64,000 nt of DNA from Streptomyces sp. NRRL F-2580 (GCF_000720115.1 NZ_JOIR01000013.1:1-64000), one strand, 5' to 3'; shown: positions 42,241-54,751, counted from the first letter of the stretch. Program-made: numbers and translations. Notes: a model not told the origin generated them from the letters alone.

Positions 42241-43639
42241 AGGCGGAGGTCCGGCCGCGGCGCCCCTTGCCGGGGCCGCCGTTCGTCGGGGGGTAGCCGG
42301 GCTTCGCCGGTATCGCCGGGGAGGGCAGCGGCGGAAGTGCCGGCTCGTAGAGCCACGCCGAGAACAGGTCGTCCAGGGGGTCGGCGGCGTAGCGGGCCAC
42401 GTGGGTGGTGAATCCGGCGGTGGTCACCACCCCGTTGCGGTGGACGGTGAGCCAGTCGCGCAGCATGCGGAAGAACGCGCCGTCGCCCAGGGCGCAGCGG
42501 ACCGCGTGCACGGCGAGGCCCCCGCGCTGGTACAGGCGGTCGTCGAACATGAGCTTGCGGCCCGGGTCGGCCAGCCGCAGGTCCTGCGTCCGCGTGGCCA
42601 GCAGCCGGTGTGCGGTGACCGCCAGCTCGTGCGCGGTCCGCCCGCCGGAGCGCTCCGACCAGAGCCACTCGGCGTACTTCGCGAAGCCCTCGTTCAGCCA
42701 GATGTGCCGCCAGTCGGCGATGGTCACGCTGTTGCCGAACCACTGGTGCGCGAGCTCGTGGGCGATGAGGCGTTCCGAACCGCGGGCGCCGTCGACGTGG
42801 TTGGTGCCGAACAGGGAGAGGCCCTGGGCCTCGACCGGTACGTCCAGTTCCTCGTCGGCGACGACGACCGTGTACTCGCCGAAGGGGTAGGGCCCGAACA
42901 GTTCCTCGAACAGCTGCATCATCGCGGGCTGCCGGGCGAAGTCGCGGGAGAACTGCGGCAGCAGGTGCGCGGGCACGTGGGCGCTCTGCGGGACACCGCC
43001 GAGCCCGGGGTCGCCGAGCAGCACCGTCTGGTGCATGCCGATGGACAGGCCGACGAGGTAGCTGGAGGTCGGCGCGGACTGCTCGTACACCCAGGTGGTG
43101 GTGCTGGCCCTGGTGGTCCGGGTGAGCAGCCGGCCGCCGGCGACGACGGTGTAGGCGGAGGGCGTGTTGACGGAGATCTGGTACGAGGCCTTGTCGGCGG
43201 GCCGGTCGTTGCACGGGTACCAGGAGGGGGCGCCGACCGGCTGGCTGGCCACCAGCGCGCCGTCGGTCAGCTCCTCCCAGCCGAGGCCGCCCCAGGGGCT
43301 GCGCACCGGCTTGGGGTTGCCCGCCCAGTGCACCTCCACGGTGAAGGCGGCGCCGGCGGGCAGCGGCTTGGCCGGCCGGATGCGGAGCCTGCCGCCGCGG
43401 TGCGCGTAGTGCGGCGCCCGGCCGTTGACGAGGACGCGTCCTATTCTGAACTCGGCCAGGTTGAGGTGGAACTCGGTGAGCGGGGCCCGCCCGGCGATGG
43501 CGCTGAGCCGGGCCGTCCCGGCCAGCCGGTTGGGGCCGGGACGGTATTCCAGAGCGAGTTCGTACCGGTGCACCCGGTAACGGGAGTCGCCGTTGGCCGG
43601 AAAGTACGGGTCCGACACCTCTGTCTTCTGGCCGCTCAC
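42239..43639 (-). CDS. M1 family zinc aminopeptidase (Pld-like)
   Basis: A 466-aa (from GTG 43639) zinc metallopeptidase. HELAH (H294, E295, H298) and the distal Glu in WLNEGFAKY (E317) give the exact HExxHx18E spacing of M1 enzymes; the GAMEN exopeptidase loop is replaced by PVEAQGLSLFG, with its Glu kept. There is no signal peptide or membrane helix. An upstream frame opening at GTG 43714 lacks a ribosome site; 43639 has GGGAG about 11 bases before. It lies directly downstream of the Pls/PosA-type synthetase on the same strand, matching the reported HExxHx18E epsilon-poly-lysine-degrading enzyme Pld. I infer it trims or tolerises the polymer made by that synthetase. Confidence 0.86.
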   Translation of the reverse strand: MSGQKTEVSDPYFPANGDSRYRVHRYELALEYRPGPNRLAGTARLSAIAGRAPLTEFHLNLAEFRIGRVLVNGRAPHYAHRGGRLRIRPAKPLPAGAAFTVEVHWAGNPKPVRSPWGGLGWEELTDGALVASQPVGAPSWYPCNDRPADKASYQISVNTPSAYTVVAGGRLLTRTTRASTTTWVYEQSAPTSSYLVGLSIGMHQTVLLGDPGLGGVPQSAHVPAHLLPQFSRDFARQPAMMQLFEELFGPYPFGEYTVVVADEELDVPVEAQGLSLFGTNHVDGARGSERLIAHELAHQWFGNSVTIADWRHIWLNEGFAKYAEWLWSERSGGRTAHELAVTAHRLLATRTQDLRLADPGRKLMFDDRLYQRGGLAVHAVRCALGDGAFFRMLRDWLTVHRNGVVTTAGFTTHVARYAADPLDDLFSAWLYEPALPPLPSPAIPAKPGYPPTNGGPGKGRRGRTSA

Positions 43640-43730
43640 TGCCGCTTCCGCTCCCTGCGCTGTGCTCGTACGACGTGCTGGTGTCCCGCTGCCGCCACTG
43701 CCGTTCCCGACCACCGCAGGGACGGTCCGT

Positions 43731-46700
43731 TCAGGACCGCCACGCCTCGATCGGATTGCCCAGCCAGCGGGTGTCGGCGGGGACGGATTCCCCGGCCATC
43801 ACGAGAGAGGCGGGACCCAGCGTGCTGCGGGCCCCGACCGTGCTGCCGGGCAGGACGATTCCGCCCGGGCCCAGGGTGGCGCCCTCGCGGAGGACCACAG
43901 TATCCGTCCTCAAGATCCGGTCGTGGAAGAGGTGTGTCTGCAACACACAGCCGCGGTTCACGCTGACCGCGTCACCCAGGACGACCAGGTCCATCTCGGG
44001 CAGCCAGTAGCTCTCGCACCACACGCCGCGGCCGATGCGGGCCCCGAGCGCGCGCAGCCACAGGGCCAGCAGCGGGGTGCCGGGCACGGATCCGGCCAGC
44101 CACGGCACGGCCAGTACCTCGACGAAGGTGTCGGCCAGTTCGTTGCGCCATACGAAGGCGCTCCACAGCGGGTGCTCGCCCGCCCGGTGGCGGCCCACCA
44201 ACACCCATTTCGCGGCGACCGAGACCGCGCAGGCGGCCACCCCGGCGGCCAGCAGGACCGCTCCGGACAGCAGGGCGGCGCCCCAGATCCCCAGCCCGGC
44301 CGCGGTGATCAGCGCGCAGAGCGTCGCCACGGTCAGGACGGCCAGCGCGGCCGAGCAGAAAACGGGGACGAGCCGGCACAGCTCCACCAGGCCGCGCGCC
44401 CACAGCAGGTGCGCGGGCGGGTCGTAGGTCCGGCTCTGGTCGGCGTCGGCGGCGGAGCGCGGCAGCTTGACCGGTGGCAGGCCCAGGTACGAGCTGCCCT
44501 TCTTGGCCTTCTTCGGGGTGGCGGACAGCACGCCGACGAGCCCGTCGTCCGGCACGGTGCGGCCCGGGGCGGTCATTCCGGAGTTGCCGAGGAAGGCCCG
44601 GCGGCCGATCTCGGAGTGTCCGATGCGTACCCAGCCGCCGCCCAGTTCGTAGGGGGCGGTCAGGGTGTCGTCGGCGAGGAACGCGCCTTCGCCCACGGTG
44701 GTGAGGCTCGGCAGCGCGAGGACGGTGGACACTTCCGCGCCCCGGCCGATCTTCATGCCGAGCAGCCGCAGCCACACGGGGGTGATCAGCCCGGCGTAGA
44801 GCGGGAAGAGCGTTTCCCGGGACAGGTCCATCAGCTGGGTGACCGTCCAGGCCTGCCAGCCGACCCTGCTGTGCGTCGGATGGTTGCCGGTGCGCAGGCC
44901 GAGGCTGAGCAGCCGTACAAAGACCAGCAGCAGCAGGGCGTACGCGCAGCCGAAGGCGAGGGCTCCGGGGACGACGGCGATGAGCGCTCCGCGCAGGGCC
45001 GGGGCGAGCCCGGCGTCGGCGGGCACGAACCGGCTCACGACGAGCAGGGCGGGCACGGTGGCGAGCACGGGCAGAGCCGTCAGGCTGAAGCCGGTCGCTC
45101 CGTACATGGCCCGCCAGTGGACCGAACGCGGCGGGCGTTCCTTGGGCCAGTTGCGCTTGGCCTTGCCGAGCTTGCCGGCGGGCGCTCCGGCCCAGCGCTG
45201 GCCGGTGGGGATCTGGCCGACCACGGCGGAGCCGGGGGCCACCTCGGCCCGCTTGCCGACCCGGGCGCCGGGGAAGAGGATGCTGCGGGTGCCGACCACC
45301 GCGCCGGCGCCGACCTTGACCTGGCCGATCTCCAGCCGCTCCCCGTCCAGCCAGTGCCCGGAGAGGTCCACCTCGGACTCCACGGCGCAGCCGCGGCCGA
45401 GTTTGAGCATGCCGGTGACCGGGGGCAGGGAGTGCAGGTCCACCTCGGGGCCGATCTTGGCGCCGAGGGCCCGCCCGTAGCGTTCCAGCCAGGAGCCGGT
45501 GAGTGAGGTCGCGCCGATGTACTCGGCCAGCCGCTCGGCGGTCCACAGCCGCAGGTGAACGCTCCCGCCGCGCGGGTGACGGCCCGCCTTGACACCGCGC
45601 AGCAGCAGGCGGGCGCCGCCGGCGGCGATCGCGAGGCGGCCGGGCGGGCTGAAGAGCAGTGCGGCTCCGGCGGCGACGAGCCACCAGGAGGCCGTCGGCG
45701 CCCACGGGTAGGGCCCGAACCGGTGCAGTACGTTGCCGAGGGCCAGCAGCGCCACGGTCCAGCGCAGGCCGACCAGGGTGTACAGGGGGAGCAGCAGCAG
45801 CGACTGGATCACCTTGGCGCGGAGCGGAACGGGCGCGATGACCCGGGCCGCGTCGTCGTCCTGTACGGACTTCTCCAGGCGGCGGGCCAGCTTGCGCAGG
45901 ACGGGCTGCTGGTAGATGTCGAGGACGGCCGCACGCGGGTAGCGGGTGCGCAGCCGGGTGGTGAGCTGGGCGGCGGCGAGGCTGCTGCCGCCGATCGCGA
46001 AGAAGTCGTCGGCGGCGCTGTTGACGGCCACTCCGAGGGTCTCGCTCCACTGCTCGGCGAGCCAGGCCTCGGTGCCGTAGAGCTGCTCGGCGGGGCCGGT
46101 GGTCTCCAGTTCGGGCAGCGGCCAGGGCAGTGCGTCGCGGTCCACCTTGCCGGAGGTGCGGGTGGGGAGCTCGTCGACCGGTGCGAGCAGCGGTACGAGG
46201 GCGGCGGGCAGCTCGGAGCGCAGCCGCTCGACGGCGGCCGCGTGGTCCCAGCCCTCCTGGGTGACCAGGTAGCCGACGAGGAGCTGGTTGCCGCTGCGGG
46301 CGGTGCGCACGGCCGCAGCGGCGCCGGCGACGCCCGGCAGGGCCTGCAGGGCGGCGTCCACCTCGCCCAGCTCGATCCGGCGGCCGCCGAGCTTGATCTG
46401 CTCGTCGGCGCGGCCGAGGAAGACCAGGCCTTCCGGTTCGGCTCGGACGAGGTCGCCGCTGCGGTAGGCGCGCTGCCAGCCCAGGGATTCGAGCGGGGCG
46501 TACTTCTCGGCGTCCTTCTCGGGGTCGAGGTAGCGGGCGAGGCCGACGCCGCCGATGACGAGCTGGCCGCTGCCGCCCATCGGCACCGGCTCGCCGGACT
46601 CGTCGACGACGGCCAGTTCCCAGCCGTTGAGAGGGAGGCCGATCCGGATGGGTTCCGCACCGGTGAGGAGGGCGGCGCAGGCGACGACGGTGGCCTCGGT

Positions 46701-47684
46701 GGGCCCGTAGGTGTTCCAGACCTCGCGGCCCTCGGTGACCAGGCGCTGGGTGAGCTCGGGCGGGCAGGCCTCGCCGCCGAAGATCAGCAGCCGGACCTCG
46801 TTGAGGGTCTCGGGCTCCCAGAGCGCGGCCAGGGTCGGCACGGTGGAGACCACGGTGATCTCCTGGTCCGCCAGCCAGGGGCCCAGGTCGGCGCCGCTGC
46901 GGACCTGGGAGCGCGGGACGGGGACGAGGCAGGCGCCGTAGCGCCAGGCGAGCCACATCTCCTCGCAGGAGGCGTCGAAGGCGACGGACAGGCCGGCCAT
47001 GACGCGGTCGCCGGGGCCGATCGGCTCCTCGGTGAGGAAGAGTGCGGCCTCGGCGTCGACGAAGGCCGCGGCGCTGCGGTGGCTGACGGCGACGCCCTTG
47101 GGCTTGCCGGTGGAGCCGGAGGTGAAGATGATCCACGCGTCGTGCTCGGGGCCGGGCCGCGCTGCGGACACGGCTGCGCCCGCGAGGCCGGTGGCGTCGA
47201 TGCGCCCTCCGGCGCCCAGCACGGCCCGTACGCCGGCCTCGCCGAAGACCAGTTCGGCGCGCTCGTCGGGGTCCTCGGCGTCGACCGGGACGTAGGCGGC
47301 GCCCGCGGCGAGCACGGCGAGGATGTCCGCGTACAGCTCGTTGGTCCCGGACGGCACGCGTACGCCGACGCGGTCGCCGCGGCCCACCCCGGCGGCCGCG
47401 AGGGCGCGGCGGCGGCGCTCGACCTCGGCGGCCAGCGCCCGGTACGTCAAGCGGGTGGTGCCGTCGTCCAGGGCGAGTTCGTCGGGGTACGCCCGTACGG
47501 AGGCCTCGAAGATGTCGACGAGGGTGCGCGTGGGGGCGGCGGGGCCGGCGGAGAACCGGGCGGACTTGCCGGACTCCCCGCTCGCGTCGGCCGCCCCGCT
47601 CGCGTCGGCCGCCCCGCTCGCGTCTCCGTACGCCTCCTCGCCGTCGAGCAGAGTGAGTTCACCGTGGTCAGGTGTTGCAGCCAT
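43731..47684 (-). CDS. Pls/PosA-type nonribosomal poly(amino acid) synthetase
   Basis: A 1317-aa membrane NRPS; epsilon-poly-lysine synthetase is of almost the same size. Residues about 50-540 are an adenylation domain ([33 protein letters not shown], catalytic K in TSGKVDR); a carrier domain with Ser near 568 (IGGSSLAAA) follows; residues 640-1317 alternate six transmembrane helices with three hexapeptide-repeat domains, as in Pls tandem C domains. By hand alignment the pocket code is about DAESIGTVVK, close to published Lys/basic-residue codes. No thioesterase. It probably links a basic amino acid iteratively at the membrane and exports it. GAGGGCCG precedes ATG 47684. The product is inference; the architecture is clear. 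Confidence 0.88.
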   Translation of the reverse strand: MAATPDHGELTLLDGEEAYGDASGAADASGAADASGESGKSARFSAGPAAPTRTLVDIFEASVRAYPDELALDDGTTRLTYRALAAEVERRRRALAAAGVGRGDRVGVRVPSGTNELYADILAVLAAGAAYVPVDAEDPDERAELVFGEAGVRAVLGAGGRIDATGLAGAAVSAARPGPEHDAWIIFTSGSTGKPKGVAVSHRSAAAFVDAEAALFLTEEPIGPGDRVMAGLSVAFDASCEEMWLAWRYGACLVPVPRSQVRSGADLGPWLADQEITVVSTVPTLAALWEPETLNEVRLLIFGGEACPPELTQRLVTEGREVWNTYGPTEATVVACAALLTGAEPIRIGLPLNGWELAVVDESGEPVPMGGSGQLVIGGVGLARYLDPEKDAEKYAPLESLGWQRAYRSGDLVRAEPEGLVFLGRADEQIKLGGRRIELGEVDAALQALPGVAGAAAAVRTARSGNQLLVGYLVTQEGWDHAAAVERLRSELPAALVPLLAPVDELPTRTSGKVDRDALPWPLPELETTGPAEQLYGTEAWLAEQWSETLGVAVNSAADDFFAIGGSSLAAAQLTTRLRTRYPRAAVLDIYQQPVLRKLARRLEKSVQDDDAARVIAPVPLRAKVIQSLLLLPLYTLVGLRWTVALLALGNVLHRFGPYPWAPTASWWLVAAGAALLFSPPGRLAIAAGGARLLLRGVKAGRHPRGGSVHLRLWTAERLAEYIGATSLTGSWLERYGRALGAKIGPEVDLHSLPPVTGMLKLGRGCAVESEVDLSGHWLDGERLEIGQVKVGAGAVVGTRSILFPGARVGKRAEVAPGSAVVGQIPTGQRWAGAPAGKLGKAKRNWPKERPPRSVHWRAMYGATGFSLTALPVLATVPALLVVSRFVPADAGLAPALRGALIAVVPGALAFGCAYALLLLVFVRLLSLGLRTGNHPTHSRVGWQAWTVTQLMDLSRETLFPLYAGLITPVWLRLLGMKIGRGAEVSTVLALPSLTTVGEGAFLADDTLTAPYELGGGWVRIGHSEIGRRAFLGNSGMTAPGRTVPDDGLVGVLSATPKKAKKGSSYLGLPPVKLPRSAADADQSRTYDPPAHLLWARGLVELCRLVPVFCSAALAVLTVATLCALITAAGLGIWGAALLSGAVLLAAGVAACAVSVAAKWVLVGRHRAGEHPLWSAFVWRNELADTFVEVLAVPWLAGSVPGTPLLALWLRALGARIGRGVWCESYWLPEMDLVVLGDAVSVNRGCVLQTHLFHDRILRTDTVVLREGATLGPGGIVLPGSTVGARSTLGPASLVMAGESVPADTRWLGNPIEAWRS
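47579..47626. repeat. 18-bp tandem repeat in synthetase N-terminus
   Basis: About two and a half copies of an 18-bp unit (GCTCGCGTCGGCCGCCCC) encode ASGAAD-like repeats in the disordered N-terminal 40 residues of the Pls-type protein. Confidence 0.6.
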
Positions 47685-47890
47685 CGGCCCTCGCGTCTCG
47701 TTCCCGGACGTCCCGGGTCGCCGGCGGAGCCCAGGTCTGCCCGGGTTGTTCCGTTCCAGCGCCAAACGACCCACCAGTCTAGTGCGGTATCAAGGGTCTT
47801 CTTCTTGAAGCCTGACGTGTGGCCGGGAAGGAACGATGGCGCCGCACCGTGGTGAACGGGTCGTGAACGGGTCACGAACGGGCCTGCCGC

Positions 47891-48373
47891 TCAGTGCTCC
47901 GAGGTGTACCGGATCCGCGCCCACAGCGGCAGGACGAACCAGCACAGGAGGTACCAGGCCAGCACGCCCGCCACCAGCCAGGGCACGAGGGTGTCGTGGG
48001 TGGCGACCCGCAGGACCAGGAAGAGGGCCGCGGTGCAGGTGGCCAGCAACAGGACGAGACCGGCGAAGGTCAGGCGCGAGGCCCAGGCTACGGCCTCGGG
48101 CTTGATGCGCCGGCCGGAGACGACGCGGTGGAAGGCGACGGGCCCGATGAGCGCGCCGGTCGCCAGCGAGCCGAGCACGACGGTGACGGTGTAGATGGTC
48201 TTGTCGGTCTGCGGAAGTTCGTGGAAGAGGGGGGTGAACACGACCGTCAACAGGAAGCCGAAGAGGATCTGCACGCCCGTCTGGGCGACGCGGATCTCCT
48301 GGATCAGCTCCTGCCACTGCCGGTCCGCGCGTTCTTCTTCGCTCTCGTTCCTTCCGTCGGGGGCTTCCGCCAT
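47891..48373 (-). CDS. DUF6328 family membrane protein
   Basis: A 160-aa protein with four transmembrane helices (starting VQILFGFLLTVVFTPLF) after the conserved cytosolic stretch DRQWQELIQEIRVAQTG, typical of DUF6328 (formerly NRPS-adjacent hypothetical). Function unknown. ATG 48373 follows a small Rho-N-like gene by 26 bp, so they form an operon. The Pls-type synthetase lies further along the same strand, 206 bp beyond. Confidence 0.8.
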   Translation of the reverse strand: MAEAPDGRNESEEERADRQWQELIQEIRVAQTGVQILFGFLLTVVFTPLFHELPQTDKTIYTVTVVLGSLATGALIGPVAFHRVVSGRRIKPEAVAWASRLTFAGLVLLLATCTAALFLVLRVATHDTLVPWLVAGVLAWYLLCWFVLPLWARIRYTSEH

Positions 48374-48399
48374 GGCGCCTCCACTCGACGACGTGCGGT

Positions 48400-48723
48400 T
48401 CAATGGCCGAGCTCCCGCTTGAGTTCGGCCTTGTCCATGGAGGAGCGGCCGTGCAGGTTGCGGCGCTTGGCCTCCTCGTAGAGCTGTTCGTACGTGGGCC
48501 CCTGCGCGCCTTTGTGGGAGCGCTGTCCGCCCCGCTCGGCCGAGGACATGTCCTGGAGCGACGTCTTGCTCGCCGTCTTGGACTCGCCGGCGCGGGCCCG
48601 TTCCTTGTTGACCGTCCTGGCGGCGATCTCCTCGGCACGCCCGGTGCTCTCGCCGCGCTTCTGCGCGCTCTCCTTGGTGTGCTCGTACTGGCGTTCGCGC
48701 TTCTGACTGAAACTGCGGGGCAC
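48400..48723 (-). CDS. Small charged Rho-N/SAP-like protein ('plasmid stabilisation' type)
   Basis: A 107-aa basic protein. The N-terminal half is helical and Lys/Arg/Glu-rich (QKRERQYEHTKESAQKRG), and the C-terminus EQLYEEAKRRNLHGRSSMDK ELKRELG is a Rho-N or SAP-like helix-extension-helix, a nucleic-acid-binding fold. Such proteins are annotated as plasmid stabilisation proteins in Streptomyces, without functional proof. AAGGAGG lies directly before GTG 48723. Confidence 0.78.
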   Translation of the reverse strand: MPRSFSQKRERQYEHTKESAQKRGESTGRAEEIAARTVNKERARAGESKTASKTSLQDMSSAERGGQRSHKGAQGPTYEQLYEEAKRRNLHGRSSMDKAELKRELGH

Positions 48724-48757
48724 GGTGCCTCCTTGGTCGACGCCCGGTGTGCGGCGC

Positions 48758-49213
48758 CTACCCGCTCCGCGTCCGCTCACTCCCGGTCCCCTCAGGCACT
48801 CCCTGGGCGCAGGCCGGGCACAGACCGCGGTAGGTGACCTCGACCCCGGACACCGTGAAACCGAAGCGCTCCTCGGGCGGGAGGCCGGCCAGGGGGCTTC
48901 CGGTCGGGTGGACGTCGCGGATCAGCCCGCATCCGGAGCACACCAGGTGCTGGTGCGGGTGGTGCGCGTTGGGGTCGTAGCGCTTGGCCCGGCCGTCGGT
49001 GGTGACCTCCCCGACCTCGCCGAGGGCGACCAGCTCGCCCAGGGCGTTGTAGACGGTGGCCCGGGAGATCTCGGGCAGCCGCTCCGCCGCACGGGCGTGC
49101 ACCTCGTCGGCCGTGAGGTGCACGTGGTCTCCGTCGAGGACCTCCGCGACGACGCGCCGCTGGGACGTCATCCGCCAGCCACGCCCGCGCAGCCGTTGCA
49201 GCAGGTCACTCAT
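48758..49213 (-). CDS. furA: Fur family regulator (FurA/CatR-type)
   Basis: A 151-aa metalloregulator. Winged helix about 20-80 (MTSQRRVVAEVL, ISRATVYNALGELVALGEVGEV), then the HHPHQHLVCSGCGLIRD zinc/metal region and a second CPAC pair near the C-terminus: two CxxC sites for structural zinc. It resembles the PerR/CatR/FurA branch that represses catalases and is inactivated by peroxide. It is divergent from katG, whose gene it very likely controls; it may also control itself. AGGGGAG precedes ATG 49213. Gene name by context. Confidence 0.85.
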   Translation of the reverse strand: MSDLLQRLRGRGWRMTSQRRVVAEVLDGDHVHLTADEVHARAAERLPEISRATVYNALGELVALGEVGEVTTDGRAKRYDPNAHHPHQHLVCSGCGLIRDVHPTGSPLAGLPPEERFGFTVSGVEVTYRGLCPACAQGVPEGTGSERTRSG

Positions 49214-51748
<2,535 letters not shown>

Positions 51749-51754
51749 CCCGAA

Positions 51755-51793
51755 GTCCGGGCCGGCCGCCCACTCCGGCCGGCCGGCCCGGAC
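51755..51793 (+). terminator. Perfect 13-bp hairpin terminator after katG
   Basis: GTCCGGGCCGGCC and GGCCGGCCCGGAC, 13-base loop, seven bases beyond the katG stop. Very stable. Confidence 0.8.
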
Positions 51794-51916
51794 GCCCCAG
51801 AGTGTGTCTGCAGGAGGCGGAGCCTTGGAAATGATCTTCCGGAAGCTCTCGCCTGGCGCTGGTGACCGACGCCCCGCCGCGCGGCGGTCCACGTGTGCGC
51901 GGACGCGGCCGGCAGG

Positions 51917-52291
51917 TCACTCCACTCGGGCGATCTCCTGGTCCACGGCGTCGACTTCCGCCTCTCGGCCCATGAGTACCAGCTGTTGCTTGTAGCGGAG
52001 CAGCGCGCCGACGAGCACGCGTGCCCGGTCGGGCTCCATGGAGTAGATGCGGCGGGCGGCGGCGACGGCCTCGGCGCGCAGGGCCAGGGCCGTCTCGGGC
52101 AGGTGGGCGAACTCCATGCGGCTGTATTCGTACAGCGCGTGGGGCAGCAGGGGCAGGTACGCCAGCGGACTCACCTGGGCGAGCACGCGGTAGGCGGCGA
52201 CCTCCTGACGGACCGACAGTGCCTGTGATCCGAGGAGGGCCACTCGGGCTCGGAGTACCGCGTCGTGACTGGGGTGCGCTGTGTGAGTCAT
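51917..52291 (-). CDS. Small helical protein, unknown
   Basis: A 124-aa wholly alpha-helical soluble protein; the middle reads QEVAAYRVLAQVSPLAYLPL and ALYEYSRMEFAHLPETALAL, which look like TPR-type helical pairs, as in the sensing half of Streptomyces multi-domain regulators. No HTH, metal or catalytic motif. ATG 52291 starts with MTHTAHPSHD. Family not named. Confidence 0.6.
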   Translation of the reverse strand: MTHTAHPSHDAVLRARVALLGSQALSVRQEVAAYRVLAQVSPLAYLPLLPHALYEYSRMEFAHLPETALALRAEAVAAARRIYSMEPDRARVLVGALLRYKQQLVLMGREAEVDAVDQEIARVE

Positions 52292-52422
52292 GACGGTGAT
52301 TCTCAAAGCCGCACAGGGGTCCGAACAAGACAATCCGGCTGTGCCCTTGGTCCTACGAAAATGCCCTCTGACCTGTCATGATGGTGACGTCTTCACCCCT
52401 GCGCCCCGGCTCTGACGCTCCT

Positions 52423-52848
52423 TCAGCAGCCGAGGAAGGTCAGGCGGACCTGGCGCCGGGGGTTGTCCCGGTTGGTGTCCACCAGGGTGACGGACTGCCA
52501 GGTGCCCAGCGCGAGCGTTCCGTCGATCACCGGCAGCGTCGCGTGGGGCGGGACGATCGCGGGCAGTACGTGGTCCCGCCCGTGGCCGGGGGATCCGTGC
52601 CGGTGCCGCCAGCGGTCGTCGGCGGGCAGGAGCGACCCCAGGGCCGTCAGGAGGTCGTCGTCGCTGCCCGCTCCCGTCTCGATGACGGCGAGGCCGGCGG
52701 TCGCGTGGGGCGTGAAGAGGTTCAGCAGTCCGCACTGGCCCCGTGCCACCTCCGCGAGGAAGGCGGCGCAGGCAGCGGTCAGGTCGTGGACCGTCTCCCG
52801 GTCCCCGGTCGTCACGTCGATGGTGCGCGAAGCGAAGGTGTCGGCCAT
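52423..52848 (-). CDS. YjbQ/UPF0047 family protein
   Basis: A 141-aa protein of the YjbQ fold. The signature TPHATAGLAVIE with a conserved His, and HVLPAIVPPHATLPV with the second, match the metal-binding pair of this family; LVDTNRDNPRRQVRLTFLG closes the core. It has been linked with thiamine-phosphate synthase activity in E. coli, but its physiological role is uncertain. ATG 52848. Single gene. Confidence 0.85.
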   Translation of the reverse strand: MADTFASRTIDVTTGDRETVHDLTAACAAFLAEVARGQCGLLNLFTPHATAGLAVIETGAGSDDDLLTALGSLLPADDRWRHRHGSPGHGRDHVLPAIVPPHATLPVIDGTLALGTWQSVTLVDTNRDNPRRQVRLTFLGC

Positions 52849-52975
52849 GACCCCATCCTCACGCCGGGGTGGCCCGCTTCCGTGCAGCCACGGCCGGTGT
52901 CGTCCGGCGCGGCCGGTCCGCCTACGATGATCACAGGGGGCGCGATCCGTCCCCGCGCACGCTCCGGGGGGAACC

Positions 52976-53458
52976 GTGACCGAGGAACCGGGCGGGACCA
53001 CGCACCGCCTGCTGCTCGTCGAGGACGACGTGGTGATCCGCGACACCGTCCGCATCGCGCTCGACCGGTACGGCTTCGCGACCACGGTCGCGGCGGACGG
53101 GCTGACCGGTCTGGAGCTCTTCCGCGAGCAGCGGTCGCGGCGCCGCCGGGTGCGCTGGCCGCCGGCCGGATGAGCCGACGTCGCGCACGAGCTGCGGACC
53201 CCGCTGACGGGCCTGGCCACCACCGCCGAACTGCGCTCGCAGGAGCCGGCCGCGGACTACGTCCGGGACCGGGTCAGGGTGTGGGGCGCGCTCGTGGAGG
53301 ACCTGCCGGAGGTGTCGCGTCTCGACGGCGGGGTGGAGCAGCTGACGATCGCGCGGGGCCGGGCCGAGGGGGTCGGCGCGGAACCGGCCTTCTCGAACGC
53401 CCCGGACGGCGGGGCCGTGGCCACGCTGGTGCTGCCCGCCGCCGACCCGGCGCGGTAG
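52976..53458 (+). pseudogene. Collapsed response-regulator/histidine-kinase (CseB-CseC-like) remnant
   Basis: GTG/ATG-proximal residues encode a receiver domain start (LLLVEDDVVIRDTVRIALDR) that stops at TGA 53171-53173. In the same frame right after the stop comes DVAHELRTPLTGLATTAEL, a HisKA box, then VEDLPEVSRLDGG and only a stub of the ATPase domain (GGAVATLVLP), stopping at 53456-53458. The receiver's Asp, the DNA-binding domain, the sensor and most of the kinase ATPase are missing. The wording of both parts is like CseB and CseC, adjacent genes in Streptomyces; one internal deletion would fuse them. Not functional. Confidence 0.7.
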
Positions 53459-53486
53459 CCGGCCGAATCGACGGAAGGGGGCCGGG

Positions 53487-54392
53487 GTGACCGAGGTGTG
53501 TTCGGTGGCCGAGGTGAAGGACTTGACGGAGGAGCTCGTCGCGCTCGATGTGGCGGCCGGGGCGCGGTGGGCGGTGGGCGCGGCCCTGGAGGCGGTCCGT
53601 ACGGTCGGCGGCGGCCCGGTACGGGACGACGCGGAGCGGGCCGCGCGCGCCGAGCTGTTCCAGGTCGCCGCGTGGATCGCCTTCGACGCCGAACGGCACG
53701 ACGTGTCGCGGCGGCTCCACCTGCGGGCCCTGGAGCTGGCCCGCGGCGGGCGCGCGGCCGGACCGGCCACCGTGGAACCCCTGGTGCTCGCGGTGCTGGC
53801 GATGCAGGAGGAGCACCTGGGCCGGCCCGGGAGTTCCCTTCGGATCGCGTCCTCCGTGCTGGCCCGCGAGGACCTTCCCGGGCGCGTCGCGGCGATCTTC
53901 CAGGTGCGTGCCGGGCGGGCCCTGGCCCGGCTGGGGCGCGGGCCCGAGGCCGGGCGGGCCCTGCGCACCGCCGCCGAGCTGCTCGACGACCCGCCGACGG
54001 ACCGGGACCCGCCGTGGGCCTGGTGGTTCGACCGTCCCGAGCTCGAAGGCCACCAGGGACTGGCCCGGGCCGCGCTGGGGGACCTGGACGCGGCGGCCGC
54101 CCTCCTGCACGGCGCGGCGCACGCCGACGGTGACGGCCCGGCCTACCGGGTGCTGTTCGCGGCGGAGCTCGCCCGGGTCCTGGCCCGGGCGGGCGACTGG
54201 CGCGAGGCCGACACGGCCATGGGGACCCTGATGGAGGCCGTGCCCACCGTGGGGTCCGTGCGGGCGCTGCGGGTGATGGGCCGGGCCGCCGCGCTCGTCG
54301 AGGACGGCCGCCGCGTACCGCGCCGCACCCGTGACACCGCCCGCCACCTCGCCCGGGCGCTCAGGAGCGCGGCAGCTGAGCCGCCACGATGA
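53487..54392 (+). CDS. Regulator-like protein lacking its HTH
   Basis: A 301-aa helical protein matching the C-terminal sensing half (tetratricopeptide-like) of Streptomyces XRE-type regulators: TEELVALDVAAGARWAVGAA, AAWIAFDAERHDVSRRLHLR, WAWWFDRPELEGHQGLARAA. No DNA-binding HTH is present, and GTG 53487 begins directly in this domain. So it is either an N-terminally truncated regulator or a stand-alone sensor. The decayed two-component remnant upstream is consistent with erosion here. Confidence 0.65.
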   Translation: MTEVCSVAEVKDLTEELVALDVAAGARWAVGAALEAVRTVGGGPVRDDAERAARAELFQVAAWIAFDAERHDVSRRLHLRALELARGGRAAGPATVEPLVLAVLAMQEEHLGRPGSSLRIASSVLAREDLPGRVAAIFQVRAGRALARLGRGPEAGRALRTAAELLDDPPTDRDPPWAWWFDRPELEGHQGLARAALGDLDAAAALLHGAAHADGDGPAYRVLFAAELARVLARAGDWREADTAMGTLMEAVPTVGSVRALRVMGRAAALVEDGRRVPRRTRDTARHLARALRSAAAEPPR

Positions 54393-54741
54393 CGTTGCCG
54401 TAGAGGTCGGCGAAGTGCAGGGAACGGCCCGCGTCCCCCACCCGTTCGTTCCACACCCGCACACCGCGGGCGCGCAGGTGCGTGCCGGTCCGGCCCACGT
54501 CGTCCGTGTACAGGACGAGCAGGGGCCGGCCACCGCACTGACGGCCGATCAGCTCGCGTTCCAGGGCGGTGGTCGCGGGCATCAGCCAGAGGCCGGCCGT
54601 CGGCCGCCCGGTCGGGCCGGTCCGCCCGGGCAGGCCGATGTGCAGGTAGCGGTAGCCGTCGGCCGTCTGGTCGTGCAGCACCACGAAGCCCAGGACGTCC
54701 CGGTAGTAGGCCAGGGCGGCTTCGGCGTCCGCGACGAGCAC
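54361..54741 (-). CDS. VOC (glyoxalase/dioxygenase) family protein, N-terminally short
   Basis: A 126-aa VOC-fold protein: AALAYYRDVLGFVVLHDQ and RSLHFADLYGNVIVAAQLP are the conserved first and last beta-alpha-beta elements; FADPYGN-like wording is typical. The first strand (usually xxVxLxVxD) is almost missing before GTG 54741, so it may be truncated. It could be an antibiotic-binding or detoxifying protein. Overlaps the 3' end of the plus-strand regulator-like gene by 32 bp. Confidence 0.7.
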   Translation of the reverse strand: MLVADAEAALAYYRDVLGFVVLHDQTADGYRYLHIGLPGRTGPTGRPTAGLWLMPATTALERELIGRQCGGRPLLVLYTDDVGRTGTHLRARGVRVWNERVGDAGRSLHFADLYGNVIVAAQLPRS

Positions 54742-54751
54742 CAGACGTCGT

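Noticed and set aside
45555..47855. 766-aa plus-strand open frame opposite the Pls-type synthetase
   Set aside because: Antisense to the adenylation domain; composition Gly/Ala/Asp-rich, no start signal or motif.
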